A DNA stretch of 9,146 nt from CBDULX01 sp965368175 (GCA_965368175.1 CBDULX010000123.1:1-9146), one strand, 5' to 3'. Positions 1 through 8,725 are shown, counted from the first letter of the stretch. Notes: generated from the letters alone by a model not told the origin. Made by a program: numbers and translations.

Positions 1-27
1 ATCCGGTAGTCTGGAGTAGAAAAAAAG

Positions 28-2127
28 ATGAGTGTTGTAAAACGTAATCCATTTTCCATGGGTTCGATCAGTAAGCCGATTTTATTTCTCGGTTCTCTCC
101 TGTTTTTATCAATTGCAGCGATGCTTGGCAGTTTGTTTTACGCAGCGGTTCAGCAGGGCTATCAACAGCGTTATCTGGAGCTGGTGTCGGAACAAAAATT
201 GCTATCGCAGCGAATTGCGACTTTTGCACTTGAGTCTGCAGCAGGCAAGGAACCGGCGTTTTCTCAGTTAGAAAGGTATAGAAAACGATTTGATCAGACC
301 CTCAATTTTTTATACAAGGGAGATAAAATTGACAACTTGCCGCCTCTTGCCTCAAGTTTGTCTAGCTACCTGGATAAAGTAAAAGAAGGCTGGCAGGGAA
401 GTGGAGGTGAAAACGTACTGGAAGAAGACGGCTTTCGGCAGAATGTTGATCGTATACTGGATGGTAAGGCGGCCATCTCCGAGGTGGGTGAATTTGTACT
501 GGTCATTCAGGAATTCATTCCTCAGCTGCTGGCTTTTTCCGAGGAAGTGGTGGATCTTCTGGTGGAGCGCAATGCGTCACCTCATGAAATATTTATCGCC
601 GGTCGCCAGTTGATGTTGACCCAGCGTATTGAAAATAATATGAATCGAGTGCTGGTGGGTGGTGAAGGTGCCGCCGCAGCGGCAGACCGTTTCGGTCGAG
701 ATGCCGCTCGTTTTGGCAGTGTACTTGAAGGTATGTTGAAAGGTTCCCGTGCACTGCGTGTGAAACAAATCAACGATGAGGTGGTTAAAGCAAAGCTGCG
801 TGAAGTGGCTATGTTATTCAGCTCAGTCAGTGACCACGTAGAAGCCATCCTGGAATTATCTCCCGACCTGTTTGATGTAAAAGCCGCCGCCGACAAAATC
901 GAGAACTTAAGTGCGGGACTGCTGGCTTCGACTGAAACTCTTGAGAGACAGGTTACCAAACACGGTGAATTCCTGAATATCGTACGTTGGGTGGGTATAG
1001 GTACGGGTGGTATGGCGGTGTTATTCATTATTTTGATGGGTTTCCTGATGGTGCGCGACTCCGGGGAACGTGAGGATGCGGCACTCGAGCAGAACCGACG
1101 AAACCAGCGTGCGATCCTGAGATTACTCGATGAAATGGCTAACCTTGCGGAAGGTGACCTGACCGTGCATGCCACGGTAACCGAAGAAATTACAGGTGCC
1201 ATCGCCGACTCGGTGAACTACGCGATCGATGCACTTAGAAGTCTGGTCGCTACCATTAACACGACGGCAATGGAGATAACCTCGGCGGCTGAGAAAACCC
1301 AGGCCACGGCATCGCGCCTGGCTGATGCGAGTTCACATCAGGCCCGTGAGATTGTTTCTGCCAGTGCCGCGATTACCGATATGGCCGATTCCATGTCAGC
1401 GGTATCGAAAGATGCGGAAGGCTCGGTGGAAGTTGCGCATAAGTCACTAGAAATCGCCCAGAAAGGTGCGGGCATTGTACGTCGTAGTATCCAGGGCATG
1501 GATACCATCCGCGAGCAGATCCAGGAAACCTCTAAACGTATTAAACGACTGGGTGAATCATCCCAGGAAATCGGAGATATCGTGGGGCTGATTACTGAAA
1601 TTGCGGATCAAACCAACATACTGGCACTGAATGCGGCGATTCAGGCATCCACCGCCGGTGAGGCGGGTCGTGGTTTCGCCGTGGTAGCGGACGAGGTACA
1701 GCGACTGGCGGAACGGGCTGGTAATGCAACCAAACAGATTGAAGCACTGGTTAAAACCATCCAGTCCGATACAAATGAAGCAGTAAGCTCAATGGAAGCC
1801 AGTACCACCAACGTGGTGTCCGGTGCGAAGATGGCCGAGGATGCCGGTGGCGCACTGGTTGAAATCGAAAACGTATCCGATGAACTGGCAAGTCTGATCC
1901 AGGGTATTTCCACATCTGCGAGTAAGCAGGCGTCGGTGGCACTGGATGTATCCAATACCATGAATGTTATACAGGAAATTACTCTGCAGACATCGGAAGG
2001 CACTGAAGAAACATCGGCTTCTATCGGTAACCTTAGTGAGTTGGCGAATGAACTTCGTAAATCGGTGGCAGGCTTTAAGCTGCCTGATAGCGATGGTCAG
2101 GTTGAAACGGTTATTTTGAATGGTTAA
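28..2127 (+). CDS. pilJ: PilJ, methyl-accepting chemoreceptor of the type IV pilus (Pil-Chp) system
   Basis: Inner-membrane receptor feeding the ChpA kinase that controls twitching motility. Seen in the 699-residue product: a short N-terminal cytoplasmic stretch, a first membrane helix at about residues 17-41, a periplasmic region with two PilJ-type helical repeats (core SEQKLLSQRIA at 54-64 and GRQLMLTQRIENNMNRVL at 192-209), a second membrane helix at about 321-342, a HAMP-like linker from 343 to about 397, and a long helical signalling domain. The hairpin tip that binds CheW and CheA is conserved at about 521-560 (EIADQTNILALNAAIQA, then GRGFAVVADEVQRLAERA). Length is close to that of P. 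aeruginosa PilJ (about 680). NAAIQASTAGE replaces the usual NAAIEAARAGE, and the Gln is, as I recall, also seen in PilJ. An imperfect methylation-like site surrounds E660/E661. No CheR-tethering pentapeptide is present at the C-terminus. The start at 28 follows a GGAG at 13-16. A second in-frame ATG at 58 is possible but would trim the basic residues before the first helix. Confidence 0.95.
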   Translation: MSVVKRNPFSMGSISKPILFLGSLLFLSIAAMLGSLFYAAVQQGYQQRYLELVSEQKLLSQRIATFALESAAGKEPAFSQLERYRKRFDQTLNFLYKGDKIDNLPPLASSLSSYLDKVKEGWQGSGGENVLEEDGFRQNVDRILDGKAAISEVGEFVLVIQEFIPQLLAFSEEVVDLLVERNASPHEIFIAGRQLMLTQRIENNMNRVLVGGEGAAAAADRFGRDAARFGSVLEGMLKGSRALRVKQINDEVVKAKLREVAMLFSSVSDHVEAILELSPDLFDVKAAADKIENLSAGLLASTETLERQVTKHGEFLNIVRWVGIGTGGMAVLFIILMGFLMVRDSGEREDAALEQNRRNQRAILRLLDEMANLAEGDLTVHATVTEEITGAIADSVNYAIDALRSLVATINTTAMEITSAAEKTQATASRLADASSHQAREIVSASAAITDMADSMSAVSKDAEGSVEVAHKSLEIAQKGAGIVRRSIQGMDTIREQIQETSKRIKRLGESSQEIGDIVGLITEIADQTNILALNAAIQASTAGEAGRGFAVVADEVQRLAERAGNATKQIEALVKTIQSDTNEAVSSMEASTTNVVSGAKMAEDAGGALVEIENVSDELASLIQGISTSASKQASVALDVSNTMNVIQEITLQTSEGTEETSASIGNLSELANELRKSVAGFKLPDSDGQVETVILNG

Positions 2128-2154
2128 CCAAGAAGTAGCAGGTTTGGCGGGAAC

Positions 2155-5100
2155 ATGACAGAGGATACTGTTGAATATAACTCACTAAAGTGGGTTAAAA
2201 AAGAGCTGGATCTGATCCTCACCGAGGCCCAGACGTCTTTGTCCGCTTATATTGAGGATCCGGAAGGGGAGTCCAGCCGGCTCAATGAGTGTATCGAACA
2301 TTTGCACATGGTCCAGGGTACCCTGCAAATGGTGGAACTGTTCGGAGCCTCTCAACTGGCTGAGGAGATGGAGGATCTGGCCCGATCCCTGGCGGCTGGT
2401 AAAGTAGATAAAAAGGACGACGCCTATGATGTGCTGATGAGCGCCATGCTGCAACTGCCGGATTATCTGGAAAGCCTGCTGGCGGGCAGCAAAGACGTAC
2501 CCATGGTGTTACTGCCCCTGTTAAATGATTTACGTGCTGCACGCAATGCCAGCCTGTTATCTGAAAATGTTCTGTTTTTTCCCAATATAGATTTAACCGA
2601 CGATTCCGAAGTATCCACGGATGTGGCTAAGGGACAGCTGCTGTCAGTGGCAAAAAAATTACGCCCCCATTACCAGGTGGGTCTGCTGGGCTGGTTTAAG
2701 GGCGATAAAGTCGCCTCCAGCCTGAAACGTATACTGGCTGTACTGGATGAACTGGAAAAAAATTCATCCCATGCCGCTGTTCGTCGCCTGTGGTCTATCA
2801 GTGCGGGAATTATAGAAGGCCTGACCAGTCAGGGGCTGGATTCCAGTCTTAGTGTCAAGATGCTACTGGGGCAGGTGGATCGCAGCATCAAGCAATTAAT
2901 TGATACGGGTGAGGATAAGTTTGCTAAAGCCGTTTCCGGTGATTTGTTAAAAAATCTGCTCTATTACGTAGCCCGAGTTAATAAAGAGAGCGACCGGGTT
3001 AACAGGATAAAGGACACTTACCGACTCAGTGAACTGCTGCCCGGTGATAAAGAACTGGAAGAAGCCCGCTCAGGTCTGGGAGGGCTTAATACTGAATTAT
3101 TGAAAACCGTATCCCAGGGTATTCGGGAAGATCTGCTTGAAGTTAAAGATATCCTTGAAATCTATGCCCATAGTGAAGCCAAGGATATGGAGCGATTAAA
3201 AGTGTTGCCTGAGTTGCTGGGCAAAATCGCAGATACTCTGGGAATGCTGGGGCTGGGTGAACCGCGAGAAAATGTACTGACCCAGAAAGAAAAGGTCAAC
3301 GAGATTGTTCAGGGTGCTTTTGAGCCTTCTGATGATAGCATCATGGATATAGCCAGTGTACTGCTAACTGTAGAGGCCCAGCTAAACAGTTTCATTGCCA
3401 ATCGTTCTGCTAATCTCAATAAGGACAGTAAACCGGATGCGGACAGTGGCATGCCGGATGGTGAATACCGAGAAGTTTTAACGGCTGTTGTGCGTGAGGC
3501 TTTACAGGATTTCAGCGATGCTCGCCAGGCCATTCTAAGTTACCTGGAAGATCCGCATAATAAACAGCTGCTCAAAGTGGTACTGACTCGTCTCGAGCAG
3601 GTAAGTGGTGCCATGTTTATGATGCCGTTCCAGCACCTGGATAAACAGATCGACTCCCTGCGCAGTTACATTATGAAGGTACTGCTGAATGCAGGAGAAG
3701 TCCCAGATGCTCAGACCCAGGACTATATTGCCGATGTAGTGACGGGTATCGAATATTATCTTGAATCGGTGATCGAGGGTGAGCCAAAGTCACTTGCCAG
3801 TAGTGAAGATGCAGCTGATAAATTACTGGAAATAGCGTCTGCCTACGCCGATGTTACAGAGATGGAAATTGAGGCTCTACCGGACGAGCCAGAGTCTACT
3901 AAAAGTCAGTCGTCTAGTAGTGGTATTACTGCGGTACCTTCGCCCGTGCCTGTCAGTGATCAGGAATTCAGAATTCTTGGTGATGATGCTGATCCGGAAA
4001 TTCTGGAAATTTTCATCGAAGAGGCGCTTGAAGAACTGGCCTCTATTAATGAGCAACTGCCACGCTGGCGTGAAAACATTGATGATGAAGAAGCACTTAC
4101 CACCATACGGCGATCATTCCACACATTGAAAGGCAGTGGTCGTCTTATCAGTGCTGATTTAATTGGTGAGTTTTCCTGGGCATTTGAAAACATGCTTAAC
4201 CGGGTGATTGAAAAATCAAGACCGGCAGACCAGGATGTATTTGATGCTCTGGATGAAGCCCTGGGTGTCTTGCCCCAATTAGTCGAACAACTGACGGGAA
4301 ATCGAGAGCCTGTCTCAAATGTATATGAGCTTATAGCTCGGGTGGATGCTCTGGGAAAGTGGGATAAAACGGATAAAGCAAAATCATCCGTTAAAAACCA
4401 GCCAGCCCAGACAAAACAAGGAAGTGACGTTAAATCAGCGATTAGCGATGAGAATCAGCCAACTGAAACAGATATTGAGAGTGCATTTGCGACTTTTGTC
4501 GACGAATCATTTGAAGATTCTATCGGTGAATTGTCACTGGAAGGCGCGGATATAAATGAAGAATTGAATGAAAAGCCAGAAGATGATTTTGGTGATCTTG
4601 ATCTGTCAGCATTTGATACGACTGAAGAGGATGAACTTTCAAAAAATTCAGTTGATGAAGAGGTAATGGAATCCGGGTTGGGCGATGATTTCGATATTGA
4701 CCTGACTTCGGACCTGGAGTCATTGCAAATGGCTACGGATGGTGCAGGTGGAGACGAAATAGATCTGGGTATAGAACTTGATTTAACAGAAATCAATGAA
4801 TCAGAATCAGGCTCAGATCTAAGCTTCAATGACTCCAGCTCAGCACAGGATGGAATGTCACTGAATACGGATGATGACGAGTTTTCGTTTGAAAAAGAAA
4901 GCCTGGCCATACATGTTGATCCTGTCCTGTTTAAAATTTATAAAGGCGAGTCTGAAACTTACCTGGAGCAGATACGCGAATTACTGGATCAACATTATAT
5001 AGGTGAACAGCCACTTCTTGCTGGGCAGGAAATGATTCGTGCTTTACATACTTTGTATGGCAGTGCGCGTACCGCAGAAGTGGATCCGATTGCGGACCTT

Positions 5101-8040
5101 TGTGGTGCAATGGAAAAATATGTACGCATGCATACCGATCTGGGTATAGAGCATATTGCTGATGATGGCGTACAGTTGATTGATGATTTACATCTCAGTG
5201 TTTCTGCAATGCTTGAATCACTGGCCGACCCTGGTACGCGCTTGAACTCCAATCAGGACCTGTTGTTACGCATTCAGGCCGCTAATGATGAATTAGCTAC
5301 CCAGATCCCCCGACAGGCATCATCTTTAGAAGTTGAAGAAAATACCGATTCAGAATTCATGCTAGATATTGAACCTGAACCATTTAATGATTTCGAACAA
5401 CCAGAGCCATCTCCTGTACCTGCTGCTGCGACTAAAGCGACAGCTGTAACTACAACGCCTCCTGCCAATGAAACACTGGTGGCCTATGGCAATGTCGATG
5501 ATGAGCTGGTTGATATTTTCCTTGAAGAAGCGGAAGAGTTAATCGATGGCTGTGAAAACAGTCTGCAGAAATGGAGCAGCAATAACAATGATGCCGAGAG
5601 TGTTCAGGAGTTACAGCGTCAGTTGCATACCCTGAAAGGTGGCGCAAGGATGGCTGATCTTTCAACTATCGGTGATCTGACTCATGCCCTGGAATCATTA
5701 ATTATTGCAGTTAATGATAAGCGTGTGAGTTTCAATAAAGATATGGATTATGTGTTGCATGAATCCATGGATAATCTTTCTGATATGCTGGCCAAGGTCA
5801 AAACCCGTGAGCCTCTATATACTGCGAGCCGGCTGGTCAATTTGCTGGATGCTTTACGTCGAGGAGAAACAGTAGACGTAAAAAAAAATGAGGAAGAAGA
5901 AATTCCCGGTGCAGCAGGAAGTGAGCTGGCATCTTCTTTAGAGCAGGAAGAAGAAGTTTCACTGCTGGATTTTTCTGAAGAATTCTTTCCAGATGGCGAA
6001 GATGCCATAAGTGAGCCTCACACGGGTCTGGCTGGAGATGAAGATGTACTGGATCTGGATATCTTCGCCGATGCTGCGCTCACTGAGTCTATGCTGCAAC
6101 AGGAGTCAGAACCTGCAGTTGTGCCACCACCTTCAGAACCTGTCAGTGTTGAGATGAAAGATGAGTCTGTGCAGGCTTTGACAGCTGAAGATCAGCCGGC
6201 AAAAAGCAATATAGCTCAGGAGCAGGTTCGTGTACGCTCTGACCTGTTAAATGAGCTGGTGAATCATGCAGGTGAGGTGAGTGTTTATCACGCTCGTATG
6301 AACCAGCAGATTGCGAATTTCTCATTTAACCTTTCAGAAATGGATCAAACGGTTGCTCGTCTTCGCGATCAGCTCAGAAAACTTAGTATAGAAACTGAAG
6401 CTCAAATACTTTCGCGCTACGAGAAAGAGGTGGACCAGTATGACAAGGATTTCGATCCATTAGAAATGGATCGCTTCTCCACTATGCAGCAGATTTCACG
6501 AAGCTTGCAGGAAACTGTAAGTGATATGGAAAGTATCAGGGACATCCTTAGTGAAGAGGTTCGAGATTCAGAAACTTTACTGCTGCAGGAGTCCCGGGTC
6601 AGTACTGATTTGCAGGAAGGTCTGATGAGAACCCGCATGGTTCATTTCGGTGGCCTTGCATCTCGATTACGACGAATCGTCAGACAGACAGCCCGGGAAC
6701 TGGACAAAGAAGTTGAGCTGGAAATCACGGGTGAATCCAGTGAAGTCGACCGTACCGTACTGGATAGAATAATCGCTCCTATGGAACATATGTTACGTAA
6801 TGCGGTTTCTCATGGTATCGAAATCCCGGATGTCAGGGCCAGGGCGGGCAAGCCTGAAAGTGGGACTATTCATATCAGTGTTGACCGAGAGGGTGGTGAT
6901 GTTGTTATCAAGGTGGTTGATGATGGCCAGGGTATCGATATTAAAGCCGTTCGTAGCAAGGCGATCTCACAGGGCATGATGGATAGAGGTAGTACACTGA
7001 GTGATCATGATGTGCTGCAATTTATTATGAAGCCTGGCTTCAGTACCGCAGAGAAGGTGACCCAGATTTCAGGTCGCGGTGTCGGCATGGACGTAGTTGA
7101 TAGTGAAATCAAGCAACTCGGTGGTGTACTGGAAATTGCTACCATTGAAGGTCGTGGTACTACATTTACCATACGATTGCCACTTACTCTGGCCATTAAC
7201 CATGCACTCATGGTGAGTGCGGGCGAAGAAATGTATGCCATTCCATTGAATGCCATTGAAGGCGTGGTGCGTTTGTCTGGGCCCGAGTTACAGATGTTTT
7301 ATGATAGCGCGAGCAGTAAATATGAATTTGCCGGCGTGAAGTATGAGTTGAAACATCTGGGTAAAATATTAACCGGCTATCAACCCGACTATTCAAGATC
7401 AGGTCAATTGTTTCCAGTATTGCTGTCACATGTGGGTGATCAGTTTGTGGCGTTACATGTTGATGATTTACTGGGTCGCCGTGAAATTGTAGTGAAACCG
7501 GTGGGGCCTCAGATAGGCCATGTCAGAACCATTTCAGGTGCAACCATTCTTGGTGATGGCCGTGTCGTTCTTATCCTTGAAATGAACTCATTGGTACTCG
7601 GTGATTCATTGATCAAGGTTGGTAGTGAAGATGCAATAGCCGCAGAACAGGTAGTTCCCAATATTGTTGAAGAACATATACCTGTCGTCATGGTGGTGGA
7701 CGACTCGATTACTATCCGTAAAGTAACAGAGCGTATGCTGGGCCGTCATAACATGAAAGTAGTGACCGCAAAAGATGGTGTGGATGCGGTTTCACAATTA
7801 CAGGACATGAAGCCTGATGTCATGTTACTGGATATAGAAATGCCTCGCATGGACGGCTATGAAGTGGCCACTCATATAAGAAATGACGATCGACTCAAGG
7901 ACCTGCCAATCATTATGATTACTTCGCGCAGTGGCGCCAAACATAAAGATAAAGCGATGGCAATCGGAGTTAATAAATACCTTGGTAAGCCATATCAGGA
8001 AGATGAGCTGATGGCGAATATTCACGAATTAATTGGTTAG
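2155..8040 (+). CDS. chpA: ChpA, multi-Hpt hybrid chemotaxis histidine kinase with C-terminal receiver
   Basis: Central kinase of the Pil-Chp pathway, a cytoplasmic CheA relative. Domains by residue: N-terminal ChpA/FimL-like helical region (about 1-560) with LRPHYQVGLLGWFKGD at 169-184 and LLKNLLYYVARV at 264-275; Hpt with H656 (HTLKGSGR); Hpt-like with H965 (HTLYGSAR, the usual Lys replaced by Tyr); Hpt with H1158 (HTLKGGAR); acidic linkers between them; CheA P3 dimerisation helices from about 1357; HATPase with N box HMLRNAVSHGIE (N1549, H1553), G1 box DDGQG (1589-1593) and G2 box GRGVGMD (1640-1646); CheW-like P5 domain at about 1680-1830; receiver with D1849/D1850, phosphoacceptor D1893, T1923 and K1945. 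All catalytic residues of kinase and receiver look intact. At 1961 residues it is shorter than P. aeruginosa ChpA (about 2470, with eight phosphotransfer modules). It lies 27 bases after pilJ. Only weak Shine-Dalgarno matches precede the ATG (AGG at 2140-2142; GGGA at 2149-2152 is too close), but the encoded N-terminus looks ChpA-like. Function is secure; exact phosphate flow is inferred. Confidence 0.95.
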   Translation: MTEDTVEYNSLKWVKKELDLILTEAQTSLSAYIEDPEGESSRLNECIEHLHMVQGTLQMVELFGASQLAEEMEDLARSLAAGKVDKKDDAYDVLMSAMLQLPDYLESLLAGSKDVPMVLLPLLNDLRAARNASLLSENVLFFPNIDLTDDSEVSTDVAKGQLLSVAKKLRPHYQVGLLGWFKGDKVASSLKRILAVLDELEKNSSHAAVRRLWSISAGIIEGLTSQGLDSSLSVKMLLGQVDRSIKQLIDTGEDKFAKAVSGDLLKNLLYYVARVNKESDRVNRIKDTYRLSELLPGDKELEEARSGLGGLNTELLKTVSQGIREDLLEVKDILEIYAHSEAKDMERLKVLPELLGKIADTLGMLGLGEPRENVLTQKEKVNEIVQGAFEPSDDSIMDIASVLLTVEAQLNSFIANRSANLNKDSKPDADSGMPDGEYREVLTAVVREALQDFSDARQAILSYLEDPHNKQLLKVVLTRLEQVSGAMFMMPFQHLDKQIDSLRSYIMKVLLNAGEVPDAQTQDYIADVVTGIEYYLESVIEGEPKSLASSEDAADKLLEIASAYADVTEMEIEALPDEPESTKSQSSSSGITAVPSPVPVSDQEFRILGDDADPEILEIFIEEALEELASINEQLPRWRENIDDEEALTTIRRSFHTLKGSGRLISADLIGEFSWAFENMLNRVIEKSRPADQDVFDALDEALGVLPQLVEQLTGNREPVSNVYELIARVDALGKWDKTDKAKSSVKNQPAQTKQGSDVKSAISDENQPTETDIESAFATFVDESFEDSIGELSLEGADINEELNEKPEDDFGDLDLSAFDTTEEDELSKNSVDEEVMESGLGDDFDIDLTSDLESLQMATDGAGGDEIDLGIELDLTEINESESGSDLSFNDSSSAQDGMSLNTDDDEFSFEKESLAIHVDPVLFKIYKGESETYLEQIRELLDQHYIGEQPLLAGQEMIRALHTLYGSARTAEVDPIADLCGAMEKYVRMHTDLGIEHIADDGVQLIDDLHLSVSAMLESLADPGTRLNSNQDLLLRIQAANDELATQIPRQASSLEVEENTDSEFMLDIEPEPFNDFEQPEPSPVPAAATKATAVTTTPPANETLVAYGNVDDELVDIFLEEAEELIDGCENSLQKWSSNNNDAESVQELQRQLHTLKGGARMADLSTIGDLTHALESLIIAVNDKRVSFNKDMDYVLHESMDNLSDMLAKVKTREPLYTASRLVNLLDALRRGETVDVKKNEEEEIPGAAGSELASSLEQEEEVSLLDFSEEFFPDGEDAISEPHTGLAGDEDVLDLDIFADAALTESMLQQESEPAVVPPPSEPVSVEMKDESVQALTAEDQPAKSNIAQEQVRVRSDLLNELVNHAGEVSVYHARMNQQIANFSFNLSEMDQTVARLRDQLRKLSIETEAQILSRYEKEVDQYDKDFDPLEMDRFSTMQQISRSLQETVSDMESIRDILSEEVRDSETLLLQESRVSTDLQEGLMRTRMVHFGGLASRLRRIVRQTARELDKEVELEITGESSEVDRTVLDRIIAPMEHMLRNAVSHGIEIPDVRARAGKPESGTIHISVDREGGDVVIKVVDDGQGIDIKAVRSKAISQGMMDRGSTLSDHDVLQFIMKPGFSTAEKVTQISGRGVGMDVVDSEIKQLGGVLEIATIEGRGTTFTIRLPLTLAINHALMVSAGEEMYAIPLNAIEGVVRLSGPELQMFYDSASSKYEFAGVKYELKHLGKILTGYQPDYSRSGQLFPVLLSHVGDQFVALHVDDLLGRREIVVKPVGPQIGHVRTISGATILGDGRVVLILEMNSLVLGDSLIKVGSEDAIAAEQVVPNIVEEHIPVVMVVDDSITIRKVTERMLGRHNMKVVTAKDGVDAVSQLQDMKPDVMLLDIEMPRMDGYEVATHIRNDDRLKDLPIIMITSRSGAKHKDKAMAIGVNKYLGKPYQEDELMANIHELIG
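2218..2394 (+). other. First copy of an internal protein repeat in ChpA (residues about 22-80)
   Basis: The encoded segment runs from EAQTSLSAYIEDP through IEHLHMVQGTLQMVEL. It has the order of an Hpt helix pair, and H51-x-x-Q-G sits where the Hpt signature H-x-x-K-G would be. It resembles the segment at residues about 452-510. This is a protein-level resemblance seen by eye; I see no long identity at the DNA level. Confidence 0.5.
3508..3684 (+). other. Second copy of the internal ChpA repeat, lacking the candidate histidine (residues about 452-510)
   Basis: Encodes DARQAILSYLEDP followed by LTRLEQVSGAMFMMPF. This aligns with EAQTSLSAYIEDP and IEHLHMVQGTLQMVEL near the N-terminus. The residue aligned with H51 is E481, so this copy cannot be a histidine phosphotransfer site at that position. 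It is probably a structural or degenerate Hpt-like module. Confidence 0.45.
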
Positions 8041-8045
8041 TATAG

Positions 8046-8504
8046 ATGGCAGAATCTCTGGAACAGCTGAAATGTGTATTGTTGACCACTAATGTCGATA
8101 AAGTGGTGATGCCTAATGCGGCTATTGCAGAAATAGTGCCGGTTCGAAACCTGATTAATGTCGCAAACAAACCAGGATGGCTGCTGGGATATCTTGACTG
8201 GCGTGGCCAGTCCATACCACTGGTGTCATTTGAGCTGATTGGGGGCATTCGCATGCCGAGCCTGTCCAGCCAGGAAGTTAAAGCTGTAGTGGTGTACACC
8301 ATCAGTGATGACCGAAAATTTAATTTTATGGCTTTTCTGGTGCAGGGTGCACCTCAGGCTGTGAATGTTGTGCCTACAGATGTGATAGCCGATAGCTTGC
8401 CTGTGGAGCATCCTGCGATTGCCCAGCGGGTTATGGTTAAGGGGCAGCAGGCCAGTATTATTGATATGGTGCAGTTGGAAACTATTATTAAAGATGTGAT
8501 CTGA
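8046..8504 (+). CDS. chpC: ChpC, CheW-like adaptor protein
   Basis: Small cytoplasmic adaptor expected to link a chemoreceptor to the ChpA kinase. The 152-residue product is essentially one CheW domain: PNAAIAEIVPV at 23-33 in the first beta-barrel half, and the typical WLLGYLDWRGQSIPLVSFE at 45-63. There is no receiver or other domain. Its place directly after chpA supports ChpC rather than PilI, which normally lies before pilJ. In P. aeruginosa chpB separates chpA and chpC; here chpC follows directly. The ATG lies five bases after the chpA stop and has no recognisable Shine-Dalgarno, so translation probably depends on ribosomes finishing chpA. I kept the first ATG because the next one, at 8109, would remove the first strands of the CheW fold. 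The CheW family is certain; the specific ChpC name rests on context. Confidence 0.87.
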   Translation: MAESLEQLKCVLLTTNVDKVVMPNAAIAEIVPVRNLINVANKPGWLLGYLDWRGQSIPLVSFELIGGIRMPSLSSQEVKAVVVYTISDDRKFNFMAFLVQGAPQAVNVVPTDVIADSLPVEHPAIAQRVMVKGQQASIIDMVQLETIIKDVI

Positions 8505-8505
8505 G

Positions 8506-8530
8506 CCTGTTTTTGTATTTTGTTAACAGG
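8506..8530 (+). terminator. Weak hairpin after chpC, possible transcription end
   Basis: CCTGTT at 8506-8511 pairs with AACAGG at 8525-8530 across a 13-base AT-rich loop, starting two bases after the chpC stop. The stem is only six pairs and no T run follows, so it is a poor intrinsic terminator. It is listed because it is the only such structure immediately after the operon. Confidence 0.2.
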
Positions 8531-8584
8531 AATGTGCGGGTATTCTGTAATAGATTTAAGGAGCCTCTTATTAATTCGGATATT

Positions 8585-8610
8585 GTCATCCTGAGCGGAG
8601 AGAGGTATCT
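8585..8610. repeat. Remnant resembling the GTCATCCTGAGCG-type interspersed repeat
   Basis: The stretch begins GTCATCCTGAGCGG and ends AGGTATCT. It resembles the short dispersed repeat of the form GTCATtCTGAGCGaag...GAATCT found in intergenic DNA of many bacteria. Only one copy is in the window, so repetition cannot be shown here. The match is imperfect and the call rests on remembered pattern. Confidence 0.35.
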
Positions 8611-8699
8611 GAAATGTTAAATATGTATTAACTTTTAGCATTGGTTTCGCCCGCTGGCGAGTCACTTCTTTGTCTTCAGCAAAGCTTCCGCATCCTCGG

Positions 8700-8716
8700 T
8701 AACCGCTCCTGCGTTA
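8700..8716 (-). repeat. Hairpin with AGGA loop on the minus strand
   Basis: On the + strand TAA-C-CGC (8700-8706) pairs with GCGTTA (8711-8716), with C8703 bulged and loop TCCT. On the minus strand the loop reads AGGA. The stem is short and interrupted, so it is less certain than its neighbours. Confidence 0.45.
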
Positions 8717-8725
8717 CTCTACCTC

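Noticed and set aside
582..1202. Minus-strand open frame of 206 codons
   Set aside because: It lies wholly within pilJ, whose frame encodes clearly conserved receptor domains; Ser/Arg-rich shadow composition.
2122..2129. GGTTAACC palindrome at the pilJ stop
   Set aside because: Only eight bases, no loop and no T run; most likely chance overlap with the stop codon, not a terminator.
4455..4910. Minus-strand open frame of 151 codons, Ser-rich
   Set aside because: It is antisense to the Asp/Glu-rich linker of chpA; complements of GAT/GAA codons give Ser-rich shadows.
8558..8563. AAGGAG, a good Shine-Dalgarno match
   Set aside because: No start codon follows at a suitable distance and no open frame of any length begins there.
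8616..8636. GTTAA / TTAAC hairpin followed by TTTT
   Set aside because: A five-pair AT-only stem is too weak to call a terminator on either strand.
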